Below, one piece after another: positions 1-5,606 of a stretch of DNA of 5,606 bases. The stretch is from Prevotella sp. (GTDB lineage Bacteria > Bacteroidota > Bacteroidia > Bacteroidales > Bacteroidaceae): assembly GCA_016283605.1 (NCBI GenBank), contig JAEENF010000049.1:1-5606 (forward strand). The letters run 5' to 3'. Numbering within the stretch: position 1 is the stretch's first letter; every line of letters starts with the position of its first letter. A model generated the notes under the pieces. It was not told where the DNA came from. It made no database searches and saw only the letters and a list, made by a program, of their open reading frames with translations. A program made the translations under genes and the position numbers.

Positions 1-928
1 ACTCACGGTCGATCCTGACATAGGTGTCCTGCAGTTCCATCTGACATTCTGACACAGGCTTATGGGCATAGTTGCCGGCATAGTAGGTCAGGTTTATCAG
101 ATCTGTCACACGGTCATAACCTACACCTTGGTTAGTGACACAGGAGAGCGCCAGTTCTGTAATGTCTCTATTGACGAGTCCACTGGCTTTATAATCAATG
201 AATTTTTTTTCGCCTTTGAAGGTATGTTTGAATGGCTTTGGCTCTTCTATATGCTGGTAGTAATTAAATGAACCGGCCAGTTCGAAGACGGGTTCCCATG
301 TCTCTTTCTTAATCTTAGAAGAAATGGATTGTAAGTCGTTGAAAGCCAATAACCATGTCGGCATTTCATTTAAGTAATACTTTGATGTAGACCAAAGTCC
401 ACTATGGTCATCAATCCAGAAGGCTCCATCGGCCGCGTGACCAGCAGAGAGAATGGCGGCATCCTTGTTGGGTGCGATGGTAAAAATCTTTGCTTGTCCT
501 TTGGTGGCAACCTTCAGTTCATCACCCAAAGTAGACACCATCAACTGTACTGGACTGTCGACACCTTCTTTCTCCGGATCATCGGTACAGTTCATCGGTC
601 TCAGGGTCTCTTTATTCAGCCAGCGCTCTCCAACAATACTATGATAATAAGGTGAGACACCGGTGACGAGCGACGAAATGGCAGAGGCTCTGTCAATACG
701 GCTGAAGTTATATGAGGCGTTCTCATATACCAGTCCTTGCGAGAGCAGTCGTTTGAAACCGTCGCTGCCGTAGAGTGGGGAAAAGGCCTCGAGATAGTCT
801 GAGCGCAACTGGTCGATGGTGATGTTCACCACCAGCCTGGGCGCATACTTGATCTTTTCCTGTGCCGAGATCTCCATCTGAAAACCCAGCACAGTCAGCA
901 ACGTGATATATAGATACCTATTTTTCAA
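1..928 (-). CDS. Alkaline phosphatase superfamily protein with atypical active site (partial, C-terminus outside window)
   Basis: This is the N-terminal 309 residues of an exported protein of the type I phosphodiesterase/PafA-like alkaline phosphatase family; family members usually exceed 500 residues, so the rest lies beyond the left edge. Residues 1-22 form a signal peptide (hydrophobic TLLTVLGF, cleavage near ISA|QE). Residues 30-45 (APRLVVNITIDQLRSD) match the first metal-binding strand, and D39 would be the PafA D38 zinc ligand. A later block, AAILSAGHAADGAFW (157-171), is also family-typical. The gapless position of the PafA nucleophile T79 is arginine (R80 in IDRASA), and other catalytic positions also differ, so phosphatase activity is doubtful. 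The start is taken as TTG at 928-926: it shares TTGA with the stop of the upstream Lnb-type gene, follows AGAGGAAAA, and gives a complete signal peptide, whereas the first ATG (residue 18) would remove it. It is probably translationally coupled to that gene. The family assignment is firm; the substrate is unknown. Confidence 0.88.
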   Translation of the reverse strand, partial: MKNRYLYITLLTVLGFQMEISAQEKIKYAPRLVVNITIDQLRSDYLEAFSPLYGSDGFKRLLSQGLVYENASYNFSRIDRASAISSLVTGVSPYYHSIVGERWLNKETLRPMNCTDDPEKEGVDSPVQLMVSTLGDELKVATKGQAKIFTIAPNKDAAILSAGHAADGAFWIDDHSGLWSTSKYYLNEMPTWLLAFNDLQSISSKIKKETWEPVFELAGSFNYYQHIEEPKPFKHTFKGEKKFIDYKASGLVNRDITELALSCVTNQGVGYDRVTDLINLTYYAGNYAHKPVSECQMELQDTYVRIDRE

Positions 929-2157
929 AACAGTTTTCCTCTTTTATTTGATATGATACGTAACAGCAAAGATAGTGCCACAAATCCCATGCCCTCGGCA
1001 TAGCTCTGGAAAAAAGCCCCGACGGCGAAGAGTCCGAGCATCACGAATTGGAGTATCCACCAACGGCTGGCCTTACGTTTGAAGACTGCCGGAAGGAAGA
1101 ACAAGGGTAAGGGATTAAACAGCAGGATGTTCAGGTTGAGCGTTGTCGTCGGATGCTGTGAGAATAGCATGACAGTGAGGATACAACCAGCAAGTCCCTG
1201 AACGGTCATCAGCAGCATGTCCCAGTATTTGAACGTCTTTTTCCTTCTCCATTCTATCCAGAGGATGCCCACCGACAACATGAGCAACAGAATGGACACT
1301 TGTGTGGGCGTCAACGGAAAGTCGGGTTCGATCATCTGAACACCAGGAGGCACGGGCGTACGCTGTTCCTTCACCAAAGGACGGTATTCGCCGTTGACAT
1401 AGATCTGAGCCGTCAGGAAGTCTTGCATCAGGTTCATGGGCAGGAATTCCTGTTCGGAACGATTGGTTTTCTGGTCTGCTTTAATACCCAACAGCAGGTC
1501 GATGCCGAATTTATTCCAGTCGTGGTTTCTGTTGCATTCCCGTACCATTTCCCTGAAAGTAGGACTGTAGTCTTCGCGTTCCTGATACAGTACTTCGCCC
1601 TGAATACAGGCCTCGATGACGTCTCGCGGACGTGTCGAGCAGTTGTCGTAGAAATAGTTGTAGCGGTAGACTTTATTTTCGGGTCTCAGATTCTCTTGCA
1701 GAGCGGCTTTAAGACTTCTCTTTTCTGCACCTGTCAGATTCAGCACCTGTTCGGTAATGCTGCTGCCCCATTTCTGATAGCTGGGCCAGAAAGCGCTGTA
1801 AGGATAACAGGCCAGTTCGTAGTCCGTCAGTCCGAACACAAACCGTATCTCGAAATAAGGCTTGCTGAAATTGAACATGCCCCAGTTAAAGACCCAGTCT
1901 CTCTCTCCCTCTTCGGGATGTTGCTTCCTCATATCGTGCCAACGGATGGCAGCATGACCATAGAGGCTGTAGACTTCCTCGTGGGGCGAACAGATGAGCA
2001 GACTGACCTCTACAGAGTCCATTGGATCAATTTCTGTTACCAAACTGCCGGAATTGTCCTGAACCTCATTTTGGGCCATAATCGGGTTTATCCCACTGAT
2101 TATCAGTAAGATAATACCACTTAGTAGTGTCTTAAATACCTTTTTAAAATGTTTCAC
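925..2157 (-). CDS. lnb: DUF4105 / Lnb-type lipoprotein N-acyltransferase domain protein
   Basis: This is a 410-residue membrane protein of the DUF4105 family, now called the Lnb N-terminal periplasmic domain family; a Bacteroides member was reported to add the third acyl chain to the N-terminal cysteine of lipoproteins. Residues 1-28 are a signal peptide or anchor (KHFKKVFKTLL, a hydrophobic core, PIMA|QN). The periplasmic domain (about 45-280) contains LICSPHEEVYSLYGHAAIRW, with H68, and YFYDNCSTRPRD, with C173, a plausible His/Cys catalytic pair. Residues 286-403 contain about five hydrophobic segments, with the Bacteroidota motif HPTTTLNLNILLFNPL (335-350) between the second and third. 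The start is GTG 2157-2155. An in-frame ATG at 2235 would add 26 residues without signal character and would run through both divergent promoters, so I reject it. The stop overlaps the start of the phosphatase-fold gene (TTGA), so the two form an operon. DUF4105 has paralogues, so the exact enzyme activity and the symbol are tentative. Confidence 0.85.
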   Translation of the reverse strand: MKHFKKVFKTLLSGIILLIISGINPIMAQNEVQDNSGSLVTEIDPMDSVEVSLLICSPHEEVYSLYGHAAIRWHDMRKQHPEEGERDWVFNWGMFNFSKPYFEIRFVFGLTDYELACYPYSAFWPSYQKWGSSITEQVLNLTGAEKRSLKAALQENLRPENKVYRYNYFYDNCSTRPRDVIEACIQGEVLYQEREDYSPTFREMVRECNRNHDWNKFGIDLLLGIKADQKTNRSEQEFLPMNLMQDFLTAQIYVNGEYRPLVKEQRTPVPPGVQMIEPDFPLTPTQVSILLLMLSVGILWIEWRRKKTFKYWDMLLMTVQGLAGCILTVMLFSQHPTTTLNLNILLFNPLPLFFLPAVFKRKASRWWILQFVMLGLFAVGAFFQSYAEGMGFVALSLLLRIISNKRGKLF

Positions 2158-2161
2158 GATG

Positions 2162-2169
2162 CAAAAATA
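2162..2169 (-). promoter_or_regulatory. Candidate -7 promoter element for the leftward Lnb/phosphatase operon
   Basis: On the minus strand this reads TATTTTTG, a full match to the Bacteroidota -7 consensus TAnnTTTG. No convincing -33 TTTG lies 19-21 bp upstream. Transcription would begin only a few bases downstream, at or next to the GTG codon at 2157, which implies a very short or absent leader. The match is direct; promoter function is inferred. Confidence 0.5.
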
Positions 2170-2214
2170 ACTTATATTTTCGAAGAAAAAGCCATAACTT
2201 CGGTTTTTTTTTGA

Positions 2215-2222
2215 TAATTTTG
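2215..2222 (+). promoter_or_regulatory. Candidate -7 promoter element for the barrel-lptC-CNNM operon
   Basis: TAATTTTG fully matches the Bacteroidota -7 consensus TAnnTTTG and is followed by CACGCG. The ATG at 2274 is 51 bp downstream, giving a leader of roughly 45 nt. A run of nine T residues (2204-2212) lies just upstream, and no clear -33 TTTG is present. The same 14-base word (TAATTTTGCACGCG) recurs at the promoter before the isomerase gene at 5507-5520. Confidence 0.65.
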
Positions 2223-2229
2223 CACGCGA

Positions 2230-2245
2230 TTTCAAATATTTGAAA
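2230..2245. repeat. 16-bp perfect palindrome in the 5' leader of the barrel gene
   Basis: TTTCAAATATTTGAAA is identical to its own reverse complement; symmetry breaks at the flanking bases (A at 2229, A at 2246). It lies 8 bp past the rightward -7 element, so it would cover the first transcribed bases. That is a natural place for a dimeric repressor to bind, but its AT-richness makes chance occurrence more likely than for a mixed sequence. No regulator is known from this window. Confidence 0.45.
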
Positions 2246-2273
2246 AAGAAAATTGAAAACAGACCATAAATAT

Positions 2274-3548
2274 ATGAAGAAATTATTGGGTTGTCTGCTG
2301 TTGGCAGCAGCTACCACTACGGCCTTTGCCCAGGGCAGCACCAACTCGCCCTACAGTCAGTATGGATTTGGTGAGATAGCACCTGAAGGTGTGGGCTTTA
2401 ACCGTGCGATGAACGGCCTGGGTGTAGGCTTCCATCGTGGTAATCAGGTGAATCCCCTTAACCCAGCGTCCTATGCTTCCGTCGACTCTCTGACGATGCT
2501 CTTCGACATGGGACTCTCCGGACAAATCACGAACTTCAACGAGAATGGCGTGAAGCAGAATGCCAAATCAGGTAGTTTTGATTACGTGTTGGGTGCCTTC
2601 AGGGCTTGGAAGAATGTGGGTGTCACTTTTGGTGTCTTACCCCTGACTAACGTGGGATATAGTTATTCCTCATCGTCCTTCCTTGCAGATGTTCAGACCA
2701 CAGTTGGTGAGACCCATAAAGGCGAAGGTGGACTCCATGAGTTCTTCCTCGGTGCTGGATGGCGTATCGCTAAACCACTTTCTGTAGGTGTTAACGTGGG
2801 TTATCTGTGGGGAGGCTACGAACGTCGGGTGACGACAGCGAGCAATAGTGCCATCAACAGTTTGTCGAAGGTCTATTCAGCCGATGTAAACAACTATACT
2901 CTCGGCTTTGGTATCCAGTACGACCAAAAGATTGGCAAGGAAGACCTACTTACCGTTGGTCTCACCTATGATTTAGGTCATTCGTTGAAGGCTGATGCCG
3001 AGTGCTTGATTATCAGTACAAACTCGTCTATCACCAAGGCCGACACCTCTCGTTATGTTTGTCCAGACGCATTGGAATTGCCGCATAGTTTTGGTGCAGG
3101 CTTCTCTTATACGCACGGTACTAAGTTGATGTTCGGTGCCGATGTCCGTACACAGCGCTGGGGTAAGGTGAAATCCCCGGAATATTCTCAGGGCAGCTAT
3201 ATGCTGAAGGATGGGCTGTATAAGGACAACTATAAGTTTACGGTGGGTGGCGAGTATTGTCCGCGTTGGAACAGCCGTCGTTTCATCGATCGTATACGTT
3301 ACAGATTCGGTGCCGGCTATTCCACTCCTTATTATTATATTAATGGTAAGGATGGTCCCCGTCAGATCAGTCTTTCTGCCGGCTTCGGCATACCAATCAT
3401 CAATGGCTACAATAACCGTTCGATGCTGAATATCAGCGCCCAATGGGTGAATAATTCTGCTGATGGCTTTATCAAGGAGAATTCCTTCCGTCTGAACATT
3501 GGTCTGACGTTTAACGAAAAGTGGTTCGCTAAGTGGAAGGTCGAATAA
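2274..3548 (+). CDS. Outer-membrane beta-barrel protein, FadL/OmpP1-like
   Basis: This is a 424-residue exported protein, predicted to be an outer-membrane beta-barrel. Residues 1-19 are a standard signal peptide (MKKLLGCLLLAAATTTAFA|Q). The mature N-terminus, with SPYSQYGFGEI, a glycine-rich NGLGVGFH and NPLNPASYASVDSLT (about 63-77), resembles the hatch region of FadL/OMPP1-type channels. The rest is built of alternating aromatic and polar strands with frequent glycines (for example LGAFRAWKNVGVTFGVLPL and FFLGAGWRIAKPLSVGVNVGYLWG), ending in amphipathic strands (SFRLNIGLTFNEKWF). FadL proteins import hydrophobic compounds, but the ligand here cannot be read from sequence. ATG 2274 is preferred to an in-frame TTG at 2253, because it places the KK directly before the hydrophobic core. 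It is the first gene of an operon: lptC begins inside its last codons. The C7 in LLGC is not a lipobox, because no hydrophobic core precedes it. Confidence 0.85.
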   Translation: MKKLLGCLLLAAATTTAFAQGSTNSPYSQYGFGEIAPEGVGFNRAMNGLGVGFHRGNQVNPLNPASYASVDSLTMLFDMGLSGQITNFNENGVKQNAKSGSFDYVLGAFRAWKNVGVTFGVLPLTNVGYSYSSSSFLADVQTTVGETHKGEGGLHEFFLGAGWRIAKPLSVGVNVGYLWGGYERRVTTASNSAINSLSKVYSADVNNYTLGFGIQYDQKIGKEDLLTVGLTYDLGHSLKADAECLIISTNSSITKADTSRYVCPDALELPHSFGAGFSYTHGTKLMFGADVRTQRWGKVKSPEYSQGSYMLKDGLYKDNYKFTVGGEYCPRWNSRRFIDRIRYRFGAGYSTPYYYINGKDGPRQISLSAGFGIPIINGYNNRSMLNISAQWVNNSADGFIKENSFRLNIGLTFNEKWFAKWKVE

Positions 3549-4186
3549 TCATTGCCGTTGCAGCAGCGGCGGCAATCCTCAGTTGTACAGAGCCTGTCGA
3601 ACATACAGCTCCTGCCATCCACGATCGTGACTCTGTATCGGTGATGACCTCCTATGGCGTCAACACCCTTATCAGCGACTCTGGTGTCATCAAATACAAG
3701 GTTGTCACTGAGCGGTGGGATGTGAATACCGTCAGGGAACCTAGCTGCTGGACCTTTGAGAAAGGTGTGTTCTTCGAACAGTTTGACCAGCAGTTCCATG
3801 TTGAGGCATACGTTCAGGCTGATACGGCTTGGTATTATGACCAGAAGAAACTCTGGCATCTTCGTGGAAGAGTTCGCATCCGCAATGTCAATGGTCTGCT
3901 CTACGAGAGTCAGGAGCTTTGGTGGGACGGTCTGAAACATGAACTATATTCCAATGTATTCTCGAAGGTGACGACACCCGAGCGTACCCTTCAAGGTACT
4001 TATTTCCTGAGTGATGAGCGGATGACTCATTATACGGTCAGCAACTCCAAAGGCTCGTTTACCACTGAGGATATTGAAAAGAAAGAAGAGTCGCAGTCGG
4101 CACCTGGCGATACCGTACAACAGCAGCCTGAGCCGATGCTCCGTCCACAGACTCAGAAACATGCCCGTAAAACTAACCCAGATTAA
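3533..4186 (+). CDS. lptC: LptC, LPS export ABC transporter periplasmic lipoprotein
   Basis: LptC receives LPS from the inner-membrane LptB2FG transporter and passes it to the periplasmic bridge towards the outer membrane. The 217-residue product has a short lipoprotein signal ending in AILSC, with C18 as the lipidated residue; Bacteroidota LptC is commonly a lipoprotein. The LptC domain spans about residues 33-175: VMTSYGVNTLISDSGVIKY, then WTFEKGVFFEQFD, YVQADTAWYYDQKKLWHLRG, and a strand repeat ending near TYFLSDERMTHYTVS. Residues 178-217 form a charged, Gln/Pro-rich tail, probably disordered, that is not part of the family core. The start is GTG 3533-3535: TAA lies immediately before it in frame (3530-3532), and no later start would leave a signal peptide. 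The gene therefore overlaps the barrel gene by 16 bp, suggesting coupled translation. The CNNM gene follows after 2 bp. No LES-type acidic surface-export signal follows C18, consistent with retention at the inner membrane. Confidence 0.92.
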   Translation: MEGRIIIAVAAAAAILSCTEPVEHTAPAIHDRDSVSVMTSYGVNTLISDSGVIKYKVVTERWDVNTVREPSCWTFEKGVFFEQFDQQFHVEAYVQADTAWYYDQKKLWHLRGRVRIRNVNGLLYESQELWWDGLKHELYSNVFSKVTTPERTLQGTYFLSDERMTHYTVSNSKGSFTTEDIEKKEESQSAPGDTVQQQPEPMLRPQTQKHARKTNPD

Positions 4187-4188
4187 TC

Positions 4189-5463
4189 ATGATCGATCTG
4201 ATTATAGCCCTCTTGGTGACCATGCTGTTCTCTGGATTCTTCTCAGGGATGGAAATAGCTTTTGTCTCCAGTAACCGTATGTTGGCAGAGATGGACCGTG
4301 AGAAAGGCGGACTTTCGCAGCGCTGTCTGACGATATTCTACCAACATCCCAGTCATTTCGTATCGACGATGCTCGTGGGTAACAATATCGCCCTTGTGGT
4401 CTATGGTGTCCTCTTTGCCCAGATCTTCGACCAGACGCTCTTCTATTATCTCAGCGACGGGATGCGAGTGACCGCCGACACGCTTTTGTCTACGGTGGTG
4501 GTGCTCTTTACGGGCGAATTTCTGCCGAAGATGCTCTTTAAGAACAATCCTAACTCGATGCTCACCTTCTTTGCCATTCCCGCGTGGATCTGCTATATCC
4601 TGCTGTGGCCCATCTCGCGCTTTGCCAATCTGCTTTCCAAGGGCATCCTGCGTCTCTTTGGCGTTAAGATGGCGAAGAACGATGATGACAAGGAGTTTAC
4701 TAAGGTCGACCTCGATTATCTGGTGCAATCCAGTATTGACAATGCGAAAGATGAGGATGAGATTGGTGAGGAAGTCAAGATCTTCCAGAACGCCTTGGAA
4801 TTCCCTGATACGAAAGTACGCGACTGTATGGTTCCGCGAACGGAGATCGATGGCGTCGAGGATACTTCTACCATTGCTCAACTCATGCAGACCTTTATCG
4901 AGTCCGGACATTCCAAGATACTGGTTTATCACGAGGATATCGACCATATTATCGGCTATATCCATTCCTCCGACATGTTTTCCATTGAACATGGGCCAAT
5001 GACCATTGACCATATTGACCATTTGGTTCGTCAAATCTCCTATGTCCCAGAGACGATGCTCGCCTCGAAACTCATGAAGCAGCTGATGGCAGAGAAACGC
5101 TCGCTGGCGGTCGTCGTCGATGAGTTCGGCGGTACTGCAGGACTGGTGTCGCTCGAAGACATCATGGAGGAAATCACGGGCGAGATAGAGGACGAGCACG
5201 ACAATACCAAACATGTGGCCAAACAGATTGGCGAACATGAGTACATGCTTTCTGCCCGTCTGGAGATTGAGAAGATCAATGAGATGTTCGCACTGGAATT
5301 GCCGGAAAGTGACGAATATATGACGCTCGGTGGACTTATCCTACACGAATATCAGTCGTTTCCGAAACTGAACGAGATCGTCCGTATCGGCCACTTCGAA
5401 TTCAAAATCGTCAAGAATACCGCGACAAAAATCGAGTTGGTCCGATTAAAAGTGGTGGAATAA
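4189..5463 (+). CDS. CNNM/DUF21-CBS-CorC_HlyC family membrane protein (hemolysin family / GldE-like)
   Basis: This 424-residue inner-membrane protein belongs to the CNNM/CorC family, whose studied members transport or regulate Mg2+; Bacteroidota copies are annotated as hemolysin family or GldE. In order: a DUF21/CNNM transmembrane domain (1-155), with SGMEIAFVSSNR (19-30), VGNNIAL (63-69) and GEFLPK (109-114) as the conserved family motifs, and about four hydrophobic segments near 2-24, 58-80, 96-116 and 124-149; a linker with KVDLDYLV and an acidic DEDEIGEE; a CBS pair at about 212-332, beginning at MVPRTEIDGV and ending with VVDEFGGTAGLVSLEDIMEEITGEIEDE; and a C-terminal CorC_HlyC domain (about 345-423). 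Length and order are complete for the family. ATG 4189 is 2 bp after the lptC stop, so it is the third gene of the same operon. Ion specificity cannot be read here. The name hemolysin is historical, and GldE function would not be expected unless the organism glides. Confidence 0.93.
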   Translation: MIDLIIALLVTMLFSGFFSGMEIAFVSSNRMLAEMDREKGGLSQRCLTIFYQHPSHFVSTMLVGNNIALVVYGVLFAQIFDQTLFYYLSDGMRVTADTLLSTVVVLFTGEFLPKMLFKNNPNSMLTFFAIPAWICYILLWPISRFANLLSKGILRLFGVKMAKNDDDKEFTKVDLDYLVQSSIDNAKDEDEIGEEVKIFQNALEFPDTKVRDCMVPRTEIDGVEDTSTIAQLMQTFIESGHSKILVYHEDIDHIIGYIHSSDMFSIEHGPMTIDHIDHLVRQISYVPETMLASKLMKQLMAEKRSLAVVVDEFGGTAGLVSLEDIMEEITGEIEDEHDNTKHVAKQIGEHEYMLSARLEIEKINEMFALELPESDEYMTLGGLILHEYQSFPKLNEIVRIGHFEFKIVKNTATKIELVRLKVVE

Positions 5464-5482
5464 GTGAAAATTCTCCAAAAAT

Positions 5483-5514
5483 TTTGCTCAATTCAATCCT
5501 TTTTAGTAATTTTG
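5483..5514 (+). promoter_or_regulatory. Bacteroidota-type -33/-7 promoter for the isomerase gene
   Basis: TTTG at 5483-5486 is followed, after 20 bp, by TAATTTTG at 5507-5514. This matches the Bacteroidota pattern of -33 TTTG and -7 TAnnTTTG with its usual spacing. Transcription would start near 5518-5521, giving a leader of about 55 nt before the ATG at 5575. The leader is A-rich, contains a tandem AAGAACAA (5532-5539 and 5540-5547) and lacks a Shine-Dalgarno sequence, as is common before well-expressed genes in this phylum. Confidence 0.75.
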
Positions 5515-5574
5515 CACGCGTTTTTAGGCATAAGAACAAAAGAACAAGAAAAATATAAAAAAATAAATTAAAAA

Positions 5575-5606
5575 ATGGCAGCATTAGGAAAAATCAGAAA
5601 AAGAGG
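5575..5606 (+). CDS. Probable peptidyl-prolyl isomerase, SurA/PpiD type (partial, N-terminus only)
   Basis: Only the first 11 residues are present: MAALGKIRKRG, the last codon being incomplete (GG and any base gives glycine). This short basic start resembles the cytoplasmic N-terminus of Bacteroidota PpiD-like isomerases, in which a pattern such as MA-L--IR--G precedes a single transmembrane anchor and a periplasmic SurA-N/rotamase chaperone. The position, after an lptC and CNNM pair, also fits gene order I recall from Bacteroidales. The ATG follows an A-rich leader and a strong promoter match. The product name rests on a very short match and on context, so it is provisional. Confidence 0.6.
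   Translation, partial: MAALGKIRKR

Noticed and set aside
404..655. Short + strand open frames in the first kilobase
   Set aside because: They are antisense to the phosphatase-fold gene, which is open across the whole of 1-928 and has recognisable motifs.
1300..2109. 269-codon open frame on the + strand
   Set aside because: It lies wholly antisense to the Lnb-type gene, shows no recognisable domain or signal, and the minus-strand protein has clear family motifs.
2158..2235. Longer N-terminus of the Lnb-type protein starting at ATG 2235
   Set aside because: The extra 26 residues disrupt signal-peptide logic, and the segment contains the candidate promoters for both directions.
2253..2273. 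TTG start seven codons upstream of the barrel protein ATG
   Set aside because: ATG 2274 gives a textbook signal peptide; the added MKTDHKY has no parallel in such signals.
4243..5238. 331-codon open frame on the - strand
   Set aside because: It is antisense to the well-supported CNNM/CBS/CorC gene, and its His/Arg-rich composition is what reverse reading of that gene produces.
5467..5485. Possible terminator hairpin after the CNNM gene (AAAATT / AATTTT)
   Set aside because: The stem is six A-T pairs only, and its right side overlaps the -33 element of the next promoter, so it is unlikely to terminate transcription.
1..5606. Search for tRNA, rRNA, CRISPR, IS ends, attachment sites or a defence system
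   Set aside because: Almost all sequence is covered by housekeeping-type envelope genes; no repeat-spacer pattern, transposase, terminal inverted repeats or RNA-gene signature was seen.

Overview
The window looks like chromosomal DNA from a member of the Bacteroidota, most likely order Bacteroidales and probably Prevotella or a close relative. Three things point there. The proteins are Bacteroidota versions of their families (DUF4105/Lnb, a FadL-like barrel of that phylum, lipoprotein-type LptC, a GldE-like CNNM/CBS/CorC protein, and the start of a PpiD/SurA-type isomerase). Intergenic regions carry Bacteroidota -7 elements (TAnnTTTG). Several genes start without a clear Shine-Dalgarno sequence.

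Layout. The left arm (1-2157) reads leftwards and holds two genes: a DUF4105/Lnb-type membrane protein (925-2157), overlapped at TTGA by the start of an alkaline-phosphatase-superfamily protein that runs off the left edge (1-928). A 116-bp divergent intergenic region (2158-2273) holds a candidate -7 element for each direction and a 16-bp perfect palindrome. The right arm (2274-5463) reads rightwards as a tight three-gene unit: an outer-membrane beta-barrel, then lptC (overlapping the barrel gene by 16 bp), then a CNNM/CBS/CorC protein 2 bp after lptC. A 111-bp AT-rich gap with a well-formed promoter precedes the first 11 codons of a probable peptidyl-prolyl isomerase at the right edge.

How it fits together. 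Nearly every gene acts in the envelope: lipoprotein N-acylation (Lnb-type), an outer-membrane barrel, the LptC component of LPS transport (itself a predicted lipoprotein), an inner-membrane CNNM protein and a periplasmic folding factor. I see this as an envelope-biogenesis neighbourhood, not a defence or mobile system. No RNA gene, IS element, CRISPR array or phage feature was seen. The points most worth a second look are the phosphatase-fold protein, which appears to lack the PafA catalytic and several metal-binding residues, and the shared promoter word and palindrome.
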